Translations under genes and position numbers: made by a program
Origin: Streptomyces sp. CB01635
Lineage (GTDB): Bacteria; Actinomycetota; Actinomycetes; Streptomycetales; Streptomycetaceae
DNA length: 64,000 nucleotides
Direction of reading: 5' to 3'
Assembly (NCBI RefSeq): GCF_002803065.1
Contig: NZ_NNBL01000003.1
Span: forward strand, 1,075,461 to 1,139,460
Shown: piece after piece, positions 1 through 10,517 of the stretch
Position numbering within the stretch: the stretch's first letter is position 1
How the letters are laid out: each line of letters begins with the position of its first letter
The notes under the pieces: generated by a model
What the model saw: only the letters and a program-made list of their open reading frames with translations
Database searches by the model: none
Told to the model about the DNA's origin: nothing

Positions 1-66
1 GTACCCGGCGTACTGGTGGTGACCTCCGGGACGGCGCGTCTCGTGCCGGTCCAGCCGGAGTCATGA
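1..66 (+). CDS. C-terminal end of an unidentified protein (partial)
   Basis: An open frame enters from the left edge and stops at TGA 64-66, giving 21 codons that mostly end in G or C, as real genes here do. Only the tail is present, so no family can be named. It converges on katG, and the strong hairpin just downstream could terminate both. It could be chance. Confidence 0.35.
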   Translation, partial: VPGVLVVTSGTARLVPVQPES

Positions 67-78
67 TGCTCAAACGCA

Positions 79-117
79 GAAGTCCAGGCCGGCCCACTGC
101 GGGCCGGCCTGGACTTC
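79..117 (-). terminator. Strong hairpin terminator after katG
   Basis: A perfect 17-bp inverted repeat (79-95 and 101-117) encloses a 5-nt loop, seven bases past the katG stop. The stem is symmetric, so it can also end transcription of the gene entering from the left. Confidence 0.8.
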
Positions 118-123
118 GTGTGA

Positions 124-2821
<2,698 letters not shown>

Positions 2822-3232
2822 ATGAGTGGCCTGCTTGAGCGACTGCGGGGGCGTGGCTGGCGGATGACCTCTCAGCGGCGCGTCGTGGCGGAGGTTCTCG
2901 ACGGTGATCATGTGCATCTCACCGCCGACGAGGTGCACTCCCGCGCGGTGCAGCGGCTGCCCGAGATCTCCAGAGCGACCGTGTACAACGCGCTGGGCGA
3001 GCTGGTCGCGCTGGGCGAGGTCATAGAGGTCTCCACCGACGGCCGGGCGAAGCGCTACGACCCGAACGCGCACCGGCCGCACCAGCACTTGGTGTGCTCC
3101 AGCTGCGGAATCATCCGCGACGTGCATCCGACCGGCGACCCGCTGTCCGGCCTCCCGGCACAGGAGCGGTTCGGCTTCAGAGTGTCCAAGGTCGAGGTGA
3201 CCTACCGAGGGCTCTGCCCGTCCTGCGCCTGA
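2822..3232 (+). CDS. Fur-family peroxide-type repressor (CatR/FurA-like)
   Basis: Fur-family DNA-binding repressor of 136 aa. An N-terminal winged helix (about 1-80, with SRATVYNALGEL as recognition helix) precedes a dimerisation and metal domain with the HxH-type segment near PHQH and two CxxC pairs (CSSC, CPSC) that would hold structural zinc. Divergence from katG points to a peroxide sensor like Streptomyces CatR or FurA rather than a ferric-uptake Fur. GTGAAG lies just before the ATG. Its 3' end overlaps the convergent gene at 3202-3693 by 31 bp. Which metal it senses cannot be told from sequence alone. Confidence 0.9.
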   Translation: MSGLLERLRGRGWRMTSQRRVVAEVLDGDHVHLTADEVHSRAVQRLPEISRATVYNALGELVALGEVIEVSTDGRAKRYDPNAHRPHQHLVCSSCGIIRDVHPTGDPLSGLPAQERFGFRVSKVEVTYRGLCPSCA

Positions 3233-3693
3233 ACCCAGCTGAGCGGCGCGGCGGCCTTTTCGGAGCCGGAGCCGGAGCCGGTGCCGACGGCCGGGGCTTC
3301 GGCTGGAACCGGGCCCACCTCGAAGGGGGCGCTGTAGCCGCGTACACCCGTGTCGCGGGCCGTGACCTCGACCGTGTAATCGGCGCCGTCCGGCACCGGG
3401 GGCACCGCCGCGACCAGCTCAGTCTCCGGTTTGCTGCTCGCTTTCGAGGCCAGCTTGAACAGGCGCTGCGCTCCGCCCTCACTGTCGCCCTGCGTCAGCC
3501 AGACGTCGACCTCCTGTCCGGTGTCGTTGCGCCACCGCACGAAGAGACTGCTGTTCACGGGGTGCACGGAGTCGGCGGCCGGGGACGTGACGGTGACCGT
3601 GGCATCGGGCGGTTCGGAGACCGCTGGGGCCGCCGGACCGAGCCAGGCAAACAGCGATGCGGCGGCGACGGACAGGAACCTTGTGCGGAGCAT
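3202..3693 (-). CDS. Secreted protein with a Kre9/KNH-like beta domain
   Basis: Predicted exported protein of 163 aa. The ATG at 3693 has a GAGG site upstream and begins a clear signal peptide (MLRTRFLSVAAASLFAWLG). A longer in-frame start at 3807 would bury that signal and is rejected. The mature part has the pattern of KNH-type domains: a VTSP opening, NSSLFVRW, DVWL, then DGADYTVEVTA and a final PFEV strand. A Gly/Ser-rich tail follows. Such domains are linked to extracellular or wall-associated proteins; the function here is unknown. Confidence 0.75.
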   Translation of the reverse strand: MLRTRFLSVAAASLFAWLGPAAPAVSEPPDATVTVTSPAADSVHPVNSSLFVRWRNDTGQEVDVWLTQGDSEGGAQRLFKLASKASSKPETELVAAVPPVPDGADYTVEVTARDTGVRGYSAPFEVGPVPAEAPAVGTGSGSGSEKAAAPLSWVQAQDGQSPR

Positions 3694-3777
3694 GGGACGA
3701 CCTCGTTCCGGTGGCGGGAGGTACGGCCATACCCCTCCCACATGTCCTCGGCGGCGAACGGGCGTGCCTGCAAGCTT

Positions 3778-3791
3778 CACCCCATGGGGTG
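3778..3791. promoter_or_regulatory. Perfect 14-bp palindrome in a divergent promoter region
   Basis: CACCCCATGGGGTG lies between the divergent starts at 3693 and 3899. Perfect dyad symmetry in an intergenic region suggests an operator, but no regulator gene adjoins it. Confidence 0.4.
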
Positions 3792-3898
3792 CCGCTCCTA
3801 TGAACAATCTGCCGGTGCGGCGATGAGTTCCGGCGGACGATGAGTCTTATGAAGCAGCGGACGCACGCGGCGTCCGGCCGAGGAGAGGACGACGCCCC

Positions 3899-4678
3899 AT
3901 GCTCACGGACGCGCTGAAGGACAAGGTCGCGGTCATCTACGGCGGAGCCGGCTCCCTGGGAGCGGGTGTGGCGCGGGCGTACACGGACGCGGGCGCGCGG
4001 GTCTTCCTTGCGGGGCGCACGGAGGACACCCTGCGGAAGGCTTCGGCCGAGGTGGGCGCGGAGTACGACGTCGTCGACGCCCTGGACGAAGCGGCCGTGG
4101 AGGCGCAGGCGGACGCGGTGGTCGAGCGGGCCGGCCGGATCGACATCTCCTTCAACCTCGTGCCGCGAGGCGACCTCCAGGGCATCCCGCTTACGGAAAT
4201 GTCCGTCGACGACTACACGCGGCCCGTCGTACAGGGCATCTCCTCGCAGTTCATCACCGCGCGAGCCGCCGCCCGGCGCATGGTCAACCAGGGCGGGGGA
4301 GTGATCCTCTCCCTCGACAGCGGCTCCAAGAACGGCACCCCGATGCTGGGCGGCACCGGCGCCGCCGACGGCGCGATGGACGCGCTGATCCGCCAGCTCG
4401 CCCAGGAGCTGGGCCCGTCCGGCGTGCGTGCCCTGGGTATCTGGACCGCAGGTGTCGCGGACACGCTGACGCCGGAGAAGCTGGCGGGGGCCGGTGCCCC
4501 GGGCATGGACGAGGCGGCCCTCCAGGGGGTACTCGCCCACCTCGACAGCCTGCGCATGACGAAGCGTTCACCGAGGATCGCGGACATCGCCGCGCTCGCG
4601 ACCTTCCTGGCGTCGGACGCGGCCTCCTCGATCACGGGTACATGGATCAACGCGACGGCGGGGATGTTCCCGAGCTGA
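3899..4678 (+). CDS. SDR-fold protein lacking the catalytic Tyr/Lys pair
   Basis: A 259-aa protein with a short-chain dehydrogenase fold. The nucleotide-binding motif reads YGGAGSLGAG instead of TGxxxGxG. Where a functional SDR has YxxxK, the aligned segment is TGAADGAMDALIRQ, so Tyr is replaced by Thr and Lys by Asp. The C-terminal SITGTWINATAGMFPS keeps the family layout. Classical SDR redox chemistry is therefore doubtful; binding, scaffolding or an unusual reaction is possible. It stands alone, 105 bp after the 14-bp palindrome. Confidence 0.85.
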   Translation: MLTDALKDKVAVIYGGAGSLGAGVARAYTDAGARVFLAGRTEDTLRKASAEVGAEYDVVDALDEAAVEAQADAVVERAGRIDISFNLVPRGDLQGIPLTEMSVDDYTRPVVQGISSQFITARAAARRMVNQGGGVILSLDSGSKNGTPMLGGTGAADGAMDALIRQLAQELGPSGVRALGIWTAGVADTLTPEKLAGAGAPGMDEAALQGVLAHLDSLRMTKRSPRIADIAALATFLASDAASSITGTWINATAGMFPS

Positions 4679-4793
4679 CCGCCTGGCTGCGCCGGGTCGT
4701 CGCCACGCCCCCGATGGGTGCAATGAATCGCGTATGGCGGGTGAGGGGGGTGTTATTGGTCCGGAAGTACCGTCATCTCACTTGAGGAGAAGA

Positions 4794-5030
4794 ATGCGTA
4801 TCCGGACCTTTATCGTCACTGCCGCCCTGGGTGCCGCCACCGTCCTCGCAGGGGCCGGTGTGGCCAGCGCCGACAGCGACGCGGACGGCTTCGCCGTCGG
4901 CTCGCCCGGTTTCCTCTCCGGCAACGTCATCCAGGTGCCGATCGACGTGGACGCCAACATCTGCGGCAACTCGGTCAACGTCATCGGTCTGCTGAACCCC
5001 GCGATCGGCAACTACTGCTCCAACCACTGA
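4794..5030 (+). CDS. Short chaplin (surface amyloid)
   Basis: A 78-aa chaplin. The ATG at 4794 follows GAGGAGA and starts a signal peptide that should be cut after ASA (residue 25). The mature peptide is a single chaplin domain with GNVIQVPIDVDANICGNSVN and a second Cys near the end, matching the two-Cys short chaplins that assemble into amyloid films on aerial hyphae and spores and lower surface tension. No LPxTG sorting signal is present, so it would be held by assembly with other chaplins. A strong terminator follows. Confidence 0.93.
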   Translation: MRIRTFIVTAALGAATVLAGAGVASADSDADGFAVGSPGFLSGNVIQVPIDVDANICGNSVNVIGLLNPAIGNYCSNH

Positions 5031-5050
5031 TCTGACGCCGGAGCACCATG

Positions 5051-5086
5051 GCTGGGCCCGCCCGGGAACCCCTGGGCGGGCCCAGC
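5051..5086 (+). terminator. Terminator of the chaplin gene
   Basis: A perfect 13-bp GC-rich inverted repeat (5051-5063 and 5074-5086) with a 10-nt loop starts 20 bp after the chaplin stop. Confidence 0.85.
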
Positions 5087-5136
5087 GCCGTACCGGCACG
5101 GCCGTAGCCGGGTGACCCGGCCGCCACCGCGTAAAA

Positions 5137-5152
5137 TGGACCGGTAGGTCCA
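5137..5152. promoter_or_regulatory. Probable autoregulatory TetR operator
   Basis: TGGACC-GGTA-GGTCCA is a perfect inverted repeat 20 bp before the TetR start at 5173 and directly after a TAAAAT sequence that could be the -10 element. A regulator bound here would block its own transcription. Confidence 0.6.
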
Positions 5153-5172
5153 CAGTGGCAGCGAGGGAATCC

Positions 5173-5802
5173 ATGATCTCCAGCGGGACGACAGCGGCGC
5201 GCCTCACCACGAAGGGTGCCGCCACCCGGCTACGCATCGTCGAGGGCGCGGCCGCCGAGATCAGGGAGCGGGGCGCTGCCACGACCACGCTCGACGACAT
5301 CCGCGCCCGCACCGCGACCAGCAAGAGCCAGATCTTCCACTACTTCCCAGGCGGCAAGGACGAGCTGCTCCTCGCCGTCGCCGCCCTGGAGGCGCAGCGG
5401 ATCCTGGAGGACCAGCAGCCATACCTGGACGACCTCGGCCGGCTGGACACCTGGCAGGCGTGGCGCGACTGGCGCGGCGCGGTCGTGCGGCGCTACGAAC
5501 GGCAGGGCGTCAACTGCCCCTTGGGTGTGCTCATGACCGAGCTGGGCCGCAGAACGCCCGCCTCGCAGCAGCTGACCGGGCAGCTGCTCGCCCAGTGGCA
5601 GTCCGCGCTGAGGGACGGCGTGCGGTGCATGCAGGGCAGCGGGCGGATGGACCCCGCGCTGGACGCCGACCGTACGGCGGCGGCTCTGGTCGCCGCGGTG
5701 CAGGGCGGGGTGACCGTCCTCATGGCCACCGGCAGCATCGCCCATCTGGAGGCGGCGCTGGACACGACGTTGGAGCTGCTCGGCAGATTCAGCGCGGAAT
5801 GA
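5173..5802 (+). CDS. TetR-family regulator (LmrA/YxaF-like)
   Basis: A TetR repressor of 209 aa from the ATG at 5173, chosen because GAGGGA lies a few bases upstream; an in-frame GTG at 5155 is possible. The N-terminal helix-turn-helix includes TTTLDDIRARTATSKSQIF followed by HYFPGGKDELLL, the signature of the LmrA/YxaF branch. The ligand domain carries NCPLGVLMTELG, also typical of that branch, whose members often sense small hydrophobic compounds. It is monocistronic, so its target other than itself is unknown. Confidence 0.88.
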   Translation: MISSGTTAARLTTKGAATRLRIVEGAAAEIRERGAATTTLDDIRARTATSKSQIFHYFPGGKDELLLAVAALEAQRILEDQQPYLDDLGRLDTWQAWRDWRGAVVRRYERQGVNCPLGVLMTELGRRTPASQQLTGQLLAQWQSALRDGVRCMQGSGRMDPALDADRTAAALVAAVQGGVTVLMATGSIAHLEAALDTTLELLGRFSAE

Positions 5803-5831
5803 GGCGATCCGGCTGACGTCGTCCGCCTCTC

Positions 5832-6422
5832 CTACGACTGCGACTTCGGTCGCACGGCGTCGACGACCAGGTCGAGCAGCCGGCCCGTCTGCTCCGGCGT
5901 GCTGCTGTTCGCGGCCGTCGACAGAAACGCTCCGAGGACGATCGCGGTGACGTCATCCGGGTCGACGTCCCCGCGCAGCGAGCCCGCTTCCGCTCCCGCC
6001 GTCAGGATCGTGCCGATCGCGGCCGTGATCCGTTCGCGCGTGGTCGGCGTCGTGATCCGTCCCGAGGCCCAGCCGGCTCGCAGCGTGTCGATCATCCCGC
6101 GCTTCGTCGCCGTGAACTTCGCGTAGTTGTCGAGCCAGGCGCGGAGCGCGACATCGGGCGGGAACTCCTCGAGCAGAGCGGGAGCGCTCGTGGTGACGGC
6201 GTCGAGCTCGGCGGCGTAGACGGCCTCGACGAGCGCCTCGCGCGTGGGGAAGTGGCGATAGAGCGTGCCGATCCCGACACCTGCCTCGCGGGCGACGCCC
6301 TCCAAGGCGACGGTGCCGTCGGCGGCGGCGAAGACTGCCCGCGCGACAGCGACGAGGTTCTCGCGGTTCCGCCGGGCATCGGCGCGCAGGGGGCGTTCGC
6401 CGCGCTCGGCAGGTTGAGGCAT
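5832..6422 (-). CDS. TetR-family regulator of the divergent aldo/keto reductase
   Basis: A TetR regulator of 196 aa. The ATG at 6422 (MPQPAERGERPLRADARRN) fits the family; a much longer open frame upstream is only antisense to the neighbour. The helix-turn-helix spans VALEGVAREAGVGIGTLYRHF. The C-terminal ligand domain resembles the SbtR-like group (LRAWLDNYAKFTATKRGM). Two inverted repeats in the 126-bp gap to the reductase start make control of that enzyme, plus self-control, likely. Confidence 0.9.
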   Translation of the reverse strand: MPQPAERGERPLRADARRNRENLVAVARAVFAAADGTVALEGVAREAGVGIGTLYRHFPTREALVEAVYAAELDAVTTSAPALLEEFPPDVALRAWLDNYAKFTATKRGMIDTLRAGWASGRITTPTTRERITAAIGTILTAGAEAGSLRGDVDPDDVTAIVLGAFLSTAANSSTPEQTGRLLDLVVDAVRPKSQS

Positions 6423-6465
6423 GTCTGCGGGCGCGCCGGTGGGCGTCGGTTCCGGCGGAGTCAAA

Positions 6466-6517
6466 GCGGAGGTCCCTCCGGTAGTGGTACGGTCGATAGA
6501 GCGGAGGTTCCTCCGCT
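6466..6517. promoter_or_regulatory. Two TetR operators between regulator and aldo/keto reductase
   Basis: Site A centres on 6473.5 (CGGAGG-TC-CCTCCG, 6 bp arms). Site B at 6500-6517 is AGCGGAGG-TT-CCTCCGCT with perfect 8-bp arms. The centres are 35 bp apart and both have the compact two-base spacer of a TetR operator. One could serve each divergent promoter. Confidence 0.75.
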
Positions 6518-6548
6518 TAAGCCAATCGTCCCACAGGAGCGACTTCCT

Positions 6549-7493
6549 ATGACGACCGCCGGCACTCCCTCTTCCGACACCACGGCCACGGGCGCGGCAC
6601 GCCCCGGCGGCCCCGGACAGCTCGCGGGCCGCACGGTCTCGCGCGTCGGCTTCGGAGCGATGCAGCTCGAGCGCCTGCGCGACGACCGCCGCGCCGGACT
6701 TGCCCTCCTGCGCCGAGCCGTCGACCTCGGCATCGACCACGTCGACACCGCGCACTTCTACGGCAACGCCTTCGTCAACGGGCTTCTGCGCGAAGCGCTC
6801 CGCCCCGAGGACGGCGTACTCGTCGTGAGCAAGGTCGGCGCTGACCCCGATCCGGGCGGTCGCATCCCACTGCGCCCCGCGCAGCGGCCCGAGGAGCTCC
6901 GGGCGAGCGTCGAGGACAACCTCAAATCCCTGGGTGTCGACCAGGTCCCTGTGGTGAACCTGCGGCGGCTCGACTCCGGACCCGGGCTCCGGGCCGAGGG
7001 CGACCAGGTGGTCGACATCGACGACCAGCTCGCGGCCATGACCGCGATGCGCGACGAGGGCATGATCGGCGCGATCGGACTGAGCAGCGTGACGGCCGAG
7101 GGCCTGCGCCGGGCGATCCCGGCGGGCATCGTGTGCGTGCAGAACGCGTACAGCCTCGTGGCGCGCGACGACGAGACCATGGTGGAGATCTGCGCCGTCG
7201 AGGGAATCGCCTGGGTGCCGTACTTCCCGCTCGGCAGCGCGTTCCCCGGCATTCCGAAGGTGACTCAGGAGCCTGCGGTCCTGGCCGCCGCGCAGTCCCT
7301 CGGCAGTACGCCTTCGCAGGTAGGTCTGGCCTGGCTGCTCCAGCACTCCCCGAACACGCTGCTCATCCCGGGGACCGCGGACCCCGATCATCTCGAGGCC
7401 AACATCGCGGCGGGCGCGATCGCACTCGACGAGGCGATGGTCGCCTCCCTCGACGCCGTTCCGTCGCGCTCGGCGGACGTGCCCCTCGACTGA
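6549..7493 (+). CDS. Aldo/keto reductase family oxidoreductase
   Basis: A cytoplasmic NADPH-type aldo/keto reductase of 314 aa. The ATG at 6549 follows AGGAG by nine bases. Asp and Tyr of the catalytic tetrad lie in HVDTAHFYGN and Lys in VVSKVG. The usual His is not visible: the strand reads VPVVNLRRLD. Later motifs (QNAYSLVARDDE, PYFPLGSAFP and a cofactor-loop LLIPGTADPDHLEAN) fit the family. Divergence from a TetR gene across two palindromes suggests induction by a carbonyl or xenobiotic ligand. Confidence 0.9.
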   Translation: MTTAGTPSSDTTATGAARPGGPGQLAGRTVSRVGFGAMQLERLRDDRRAGLALLRRAVDLGIDHVDTAHFYGNAFVNGLLREALRPEDGVLVVSKVGADPDPGGRIPLRPAQRPEELRASVEDNLKSLGVDQVPVVNLRRLDSGPGLRAEGDQVVDIDDQLAAMTAMRDEGMIGAIGLSSVTAEGLRRAIPAGIVCVQNAYSLVARDDETMVEICAVEGIAWVPYFPLGSAFPGIPKVTQEPAVLAAAQSLGSTPSQVGLAWLLQHSPNTLLIPGTADPDHLEANIAAGAIALDEAMVASLDAVPSRSADVPLD

Positions 7494-7594
7494 TCGACCG
7501 CGGCAGGGCCTGCGTTGTCAGACCCCTCTGCCATGGTGTTCGTACGGGGGGCGGTGCGACGAACTGCCCGCGCGAGCTATGGAGGGGGCGGACG

Positions 7595-8557
7595 ATGGCA
7601 GAGGTCGACAGCGGCTGGGCGGGCGTGAGCTGGGAGGACTGGCAGGACGCCGGTAACATCCGGCGGCGCCTCGATCAGGGGGCCGATCCCGAAGTCTGGG
7701 GCGGAGGACGGCCGTTGCACCGGGCGGCGAGCTTCGGCTCACCGGAGGTCGTGGCGGAACTGGCACGACGCGTACGGGATGTGGACGCGTTCGACGACGG
7801 TACGACCGCGCTGTGGGAGGCGGTCATGGGGAGCCGGCCCGACAACGCAAGGGCGTTGGCCGCCGCCGGGGCCGATCCCTGGCGACTCCAGTTCGGCGGT
7901 TGGTCGCCCGGCCGGCTCAGCCTGGCCGGACCGACACCGGATCTGTTCCCGGTGCCCGAAGGCGAACGCGGGCTGACCGAGGCGGAGCGCACGGTGGCCC
8001 GGGAGGGCAGACGGCTCGTCGAGGCGCTGGGCACCTTCCACTACGAGGGCACGGGCCTCGCCTGCGTGGCCGGGATCGACGCGCAGGAGGCGATCCGCCG
8101 CCTGGAGGCGAAGCCCGCGGACGGCGAGGACCTCGAAGAACTCCTGGACGACCCCTACGCCTACGACATGGACGAGAGCCTCCAGATCATCGGCGTGACG
8201 ACGGTGCCAGGAGGGTGCGTCGTCACCCAGCCCTGGGGCTACGCGCCCCAGATGCCGGGCGTCATGACCGCGCTGTCCACCGGCACCTACTCCTACGGCC
8301 TGTACGCCAACCCCAAGAGCGGCAACCAGGGCATCGTCGCGCGCGACGGGGTCATCGAAGGCTCGGACCTCCACCCGGGCGGTGGGCCGGACCACGGCGA
8401 CACATCGGAAGAAGTCCTGCTCTCCTACCTCTTCCACTGCAACGCGGTGGCCTATTCGTGCGCCTGTGCGGGCCTGCGCCTGCCCGACGCGCGCGCCGTC
8501 ATAGGCCCACCGGACGCGTGGGTCGAACTGCCGCAGCGCGACTACTGGAAGACATGA
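7595..8557 (+). CDS. Ankyrin-repeat domain protein
   Basis: A 320-aa protein. The ATG at 7595 follows GGAGGGGG. The N-terminal third has two or three ankyrin-like units (RPLHRAASFGSPEVVAELAR; TTALWEAVMGSRPDNARALA). The rest, from about residue 125, is a domain I recognise only as a conserved actinobacterial region with VAREGRRLVEAL, TTVPGGCVVTQPWGYAPQ and an HCNAVAYSCACAGL segment near the end. It resembles immunity-like or regulatory proteins without enzyme motifs. Function unknown; binding of a partner through the ankyrin part is likely. Confidence 0.75.
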   Translation: MAEVDSGWAGVSWEDWQDAGNIRRRLDQGADPEVWGGGRPLHRAASFGSPEVVAELARRVRDVDAFDDGTTALWEAVMGSRPDNARALAAAGADPWRLQFGGWSPGRLSLAGPTPDLFPVPEGERGLTEAERTVAREGRRLVEALGTFHYEGTGLACVAGIDAQEAIRRLEAKPADGEDLEELLDDPYAYDMDESLQIIGVTTVPGGCVVTQPWGYAPQMPGVMTALSTGTYSYGLYANPKSGNQGIVARDGVIEGSDLHPGGGPDHGDTSEEVLLSYLFHCNAVAYSCACAGLRLPDARAVIGPPDAWVELPQRDYWKT

Positions 8558-8612
8558 CGCAGGGACGGCTCCCGCCCATCTCCCACCGGCGACCGACCGC
8601 GTCCCGTCCGGC

Positions 8613-8664
8613 GTCAGCGGATCTGCTCCGGCGTCACCGTCAGCGGATCTGCTCCGGCGTCACC
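8613..8664. repeat. 26-bp tandem duplication at the 3' end of the HAD phosphatase gene
   Basis: Two identical 26-bp units (8613-8638 and 8639-8664) are followed by the first bases of a third. The right copy encodes the last residues and stop of the phosphatase and the left copy repeats them past the stop. As 26 is not a multiple of three, the outer copy is out of frame. Confidence 0.9.
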
Positions 8665-9740
8665 GTCAGCCACTGCTTGTCCGCCGTGACCTTCTGGCCA
8701 AGCTCCTTCTGCCGTTTCGCTCCCGCGGCCTTCATGCCGTCGATCTCCTTCATGTAGCTGTCCTTGCGGTTGACCCACACGCGGACGCCGCCGTGCTCCA
8801 CGTCCGTCGACCGCAGCAGCATCGGGCCGTCGCTCTTCGGGGTGTCGCCCGCTGCCAGGATGGGCTTCTGCCAGGCGTCGATGTACGTGCTGATCGCGGC
8901 GGGCTTGCCCTCGTACCAGGTGGCCGGCGCCCAGAGGGTGGGCGTCAGTTCATGGTCGGCGAGCTTCGCCTGGTCGTAGTGGCCGGCTGCGATCTCCTTG
9001 CGGGAGCTGGTCACTTCACCCGTCTTGCGGTCCTTGAGCAGGGCGGAGACGCCGAGTACGTTCTCGGGCCGGACGCCGTAGCCGTACTTGGGGTCGGCGA
9101 GCACCATCCGTACGAGGTCCTCACTCGCGGCGCTCACCACGTACACCTTGATGCCGTGCTTGCTCAGGGTGCGATAGAGCTCCTGCATGCCCGTCGAGAA
9201 CTGCGGCGGCTTCACCCCGCCCGGCAGCGGCTTGTCGTAGGCCAGCAACTCGTCGATGTAGCCCTTGAGTTGCTTCAGCGTGAACCCGGAGAAGATCTGC
9301 GCGGCCCACGGGTACGAGACCTGGTCGTCGATGTCGCACAGTCGGGCGTAGTACTCGGACAGCGTCTCCTTGTGCGTGGCCGTGTCCTTGAAAGGAATGA
9401 TCTTCAAGGACGGGTCCATGGTGTCGCGCGTCAGGACGCCCTTCATCTCCAGGAAGGGGAGCAGGGCCTCTTCGAGGTCGTTGCGGTACGTGGTGTTGTC
9501 CGCGTCGAAGACCGCGTACGCGCCCTGGTGGTCATGGGCGGCGATGGCCTTCGCCAGCTTCTTCGCCACGGGCGCCGGCCAGTGCTTGAGCTCCGCCGCC
9601 ACCGAACGCTGCTGTGCGCCGTCCGCCGCCGCCGTGGCCTCGGTGTCCGGCCACAGGGCGCCCGCGGCGACCACCGCGCCGGTGAGGGCGCCCGCCGCGC
9701 CGAGGAGGACGAGCTTCTTGCGCATCGGGTGTCTGTTCAC
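8640..9740 (-). CDS. Secreted HAD-family phosphatase (phosphorylcholine-phosphatase-like)
   Basis: An exported haloacid-dehalogenase-fold phosphatase of about 366 aa. A twin-basic N-terminus and hydrophobic stretch (MRKKLVLLGAAGALTGAVV) form a signal peptide. Motif I is FDADNT, with the nucleophile Asp79 and acid/base Asp81; motif II is YVVSAAS; motif IV is ILAAGDTPKSDG. The arrangement resembles the periplasmic phosphorylcholine phosphatase of Pseudomonas. The start is uncertain: GTG at 9740 or ATG at 9725, neither with a good ribosome site. A perfect palindrome lies 34 bp upstream. Confidence 0.85.
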   Translation of the reverse strand: MNRHPMRKKLVLLGAAGALTGAVVAAGALWPDTEATAAADGAQQRSVAAELKHWPAPVAKKLAKAIAAHDHQGAYAVFDADNTTYRNDLEEALLPFLEMKGVLTRDTMDPSLKIIPFKDTATHKETLSEYYARLCDIDDQVSYPWAAQIFSGFTLKQLKGYIDELLAYDKPLPGGVKPPQFSTGMQELYRTLSKHGIKVYVVSAASEDLVRMVLADPKYGYGVRPENVLGVSALLKDRKTGEVTSSRKEIAAGHYDQAKLADHELTPTLWAPATWYEGKPAAISTYIDAWQKPILAAGDTPKSDGPMLLRSTDVEHGGVRVWVNRKDSYMKEIDGMKAAGAKRQKELGQKVTADKQWLTVTPEQIR

Positions 9741-9773
9741 GGCGCGAATGCTAGGGCGAAGCGCGCGGATTAC

Positions 9774-9791
9774 CCATGATCGAAATCATGG
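9774..9791. promoter_or_regulatory. Palindrome upstream of the HAD phosphatase
   Basis: CCATGAT-CGAA-ATCATGG is a perfect inverted repeat in an A/T-richer patch between the phosphatase start and the end of the next gene. Its placement suits an operator of the phosphatase promoter. The cognate regulator is not evident. Confidence 0.45.
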
Positions 9792-9835
9792 AGTGGGGAT
9801 GCGGGGCGGGGGTAGGCGCCACCCGCTGTCCGTTG

Positions 9836-10435
9836 TCACTCGGACGCCGTCGGGGTCCGCGGCGGCGGGAGGGTCCAGGTGGTGTCCGTCGCCCACCGCT
9901 CGGCCGCGGCCATCAGGATCTCGGTGGCGGTCGCCTTGATCTGCCCGTAGTCGAACAGGTCGGGCACACTCGCCGCCAGCCTCTGCTTGAACGCTCCCCA
10001 TGCCCGCCGTGCCGGCTCGTCGGCTCGCAGATAGTCGCGGAACAGGAGCGCGTAGCGGGCGTTGGGCCCGGCGCTCTCCCGGAGATGGACGTTGCAGGGC
10101 CTGGCGCCGACGGGCGGTGCGAAGACGAGTTTGCGGCACGCGATCCCGCCGGAGACTTCTGTACGGTTCCACGGCTCGGGCCGACACCGGAAGCCGACAG
10201 CCGAGAGCAGGGCGACATCGCGCGCCTCGTCGATCGCAGGCACCCGGATCTGGACGTCGATACAGTCCTTGGCTGCCAGCCCCGGCACCGAGGTGGACCC
10301 CACGTGATCGATGGCCGCCGGCACTCCACCCATGGCCGCACGCAACTGCCGGGCCAACTGCTCGAACTCCAGCGGCCACTGCGGCCGGTGGTCGACGACT
10401 GCCAAGGGGCTGACGACCTCATCGGGAAACGGCAT
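9836..10435 (-). CDS. GrpB family protein
   Basis: A 199-aa member of the GrpB/UPF0157 family, which has a nucleotidyltransferase-like fold. The hallmark HVGSTSVPGLAAKDCIDVQI lies at about residues 43-62 and RKLVFAPPVGARPCNVHLRE follows. The ATG at 10435 is used. Some relatives are fused to dephospho-CoA kinases, but the activity of free-standing members is not settled. It diverges from a methyltransferase gene across 82 bp. Confidence 0.9.
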   Translation of the reverse strand: MPFPDEVVSPLAVVDHRPQWPLEFEQLARQLRAAMGGVPAAIDHVGSTSVPGLAAKDCIDVQIRVPAIDEARDVALLSAVGFRCRPEPWNRTEVSGGIACRKLVFAPPVGARPCNVHLRESAGPNARYALLFRDYLRADEPARRAWGAFKQRLAASVPDLFDYGQIKATATEILMAAAERWATDTTWTLPPPRTPTASE

Positions 10436-10517
10436 GCGACGAGACGTTACCGTCCGGCCGTGGAATCATCAGCCCGCCGGACATGTGCGTGAACTCTGTG
10501 ACGGGCGGTGGGTGGGG

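Noticed and set aside
5832..7391. A 519-residue fusion protein with a TetR C-terminus
   Set aside because: The upstream 320 codons are antisense to the aldo/keto reductase and cross its promoter; the TetR gene begins at 6422.
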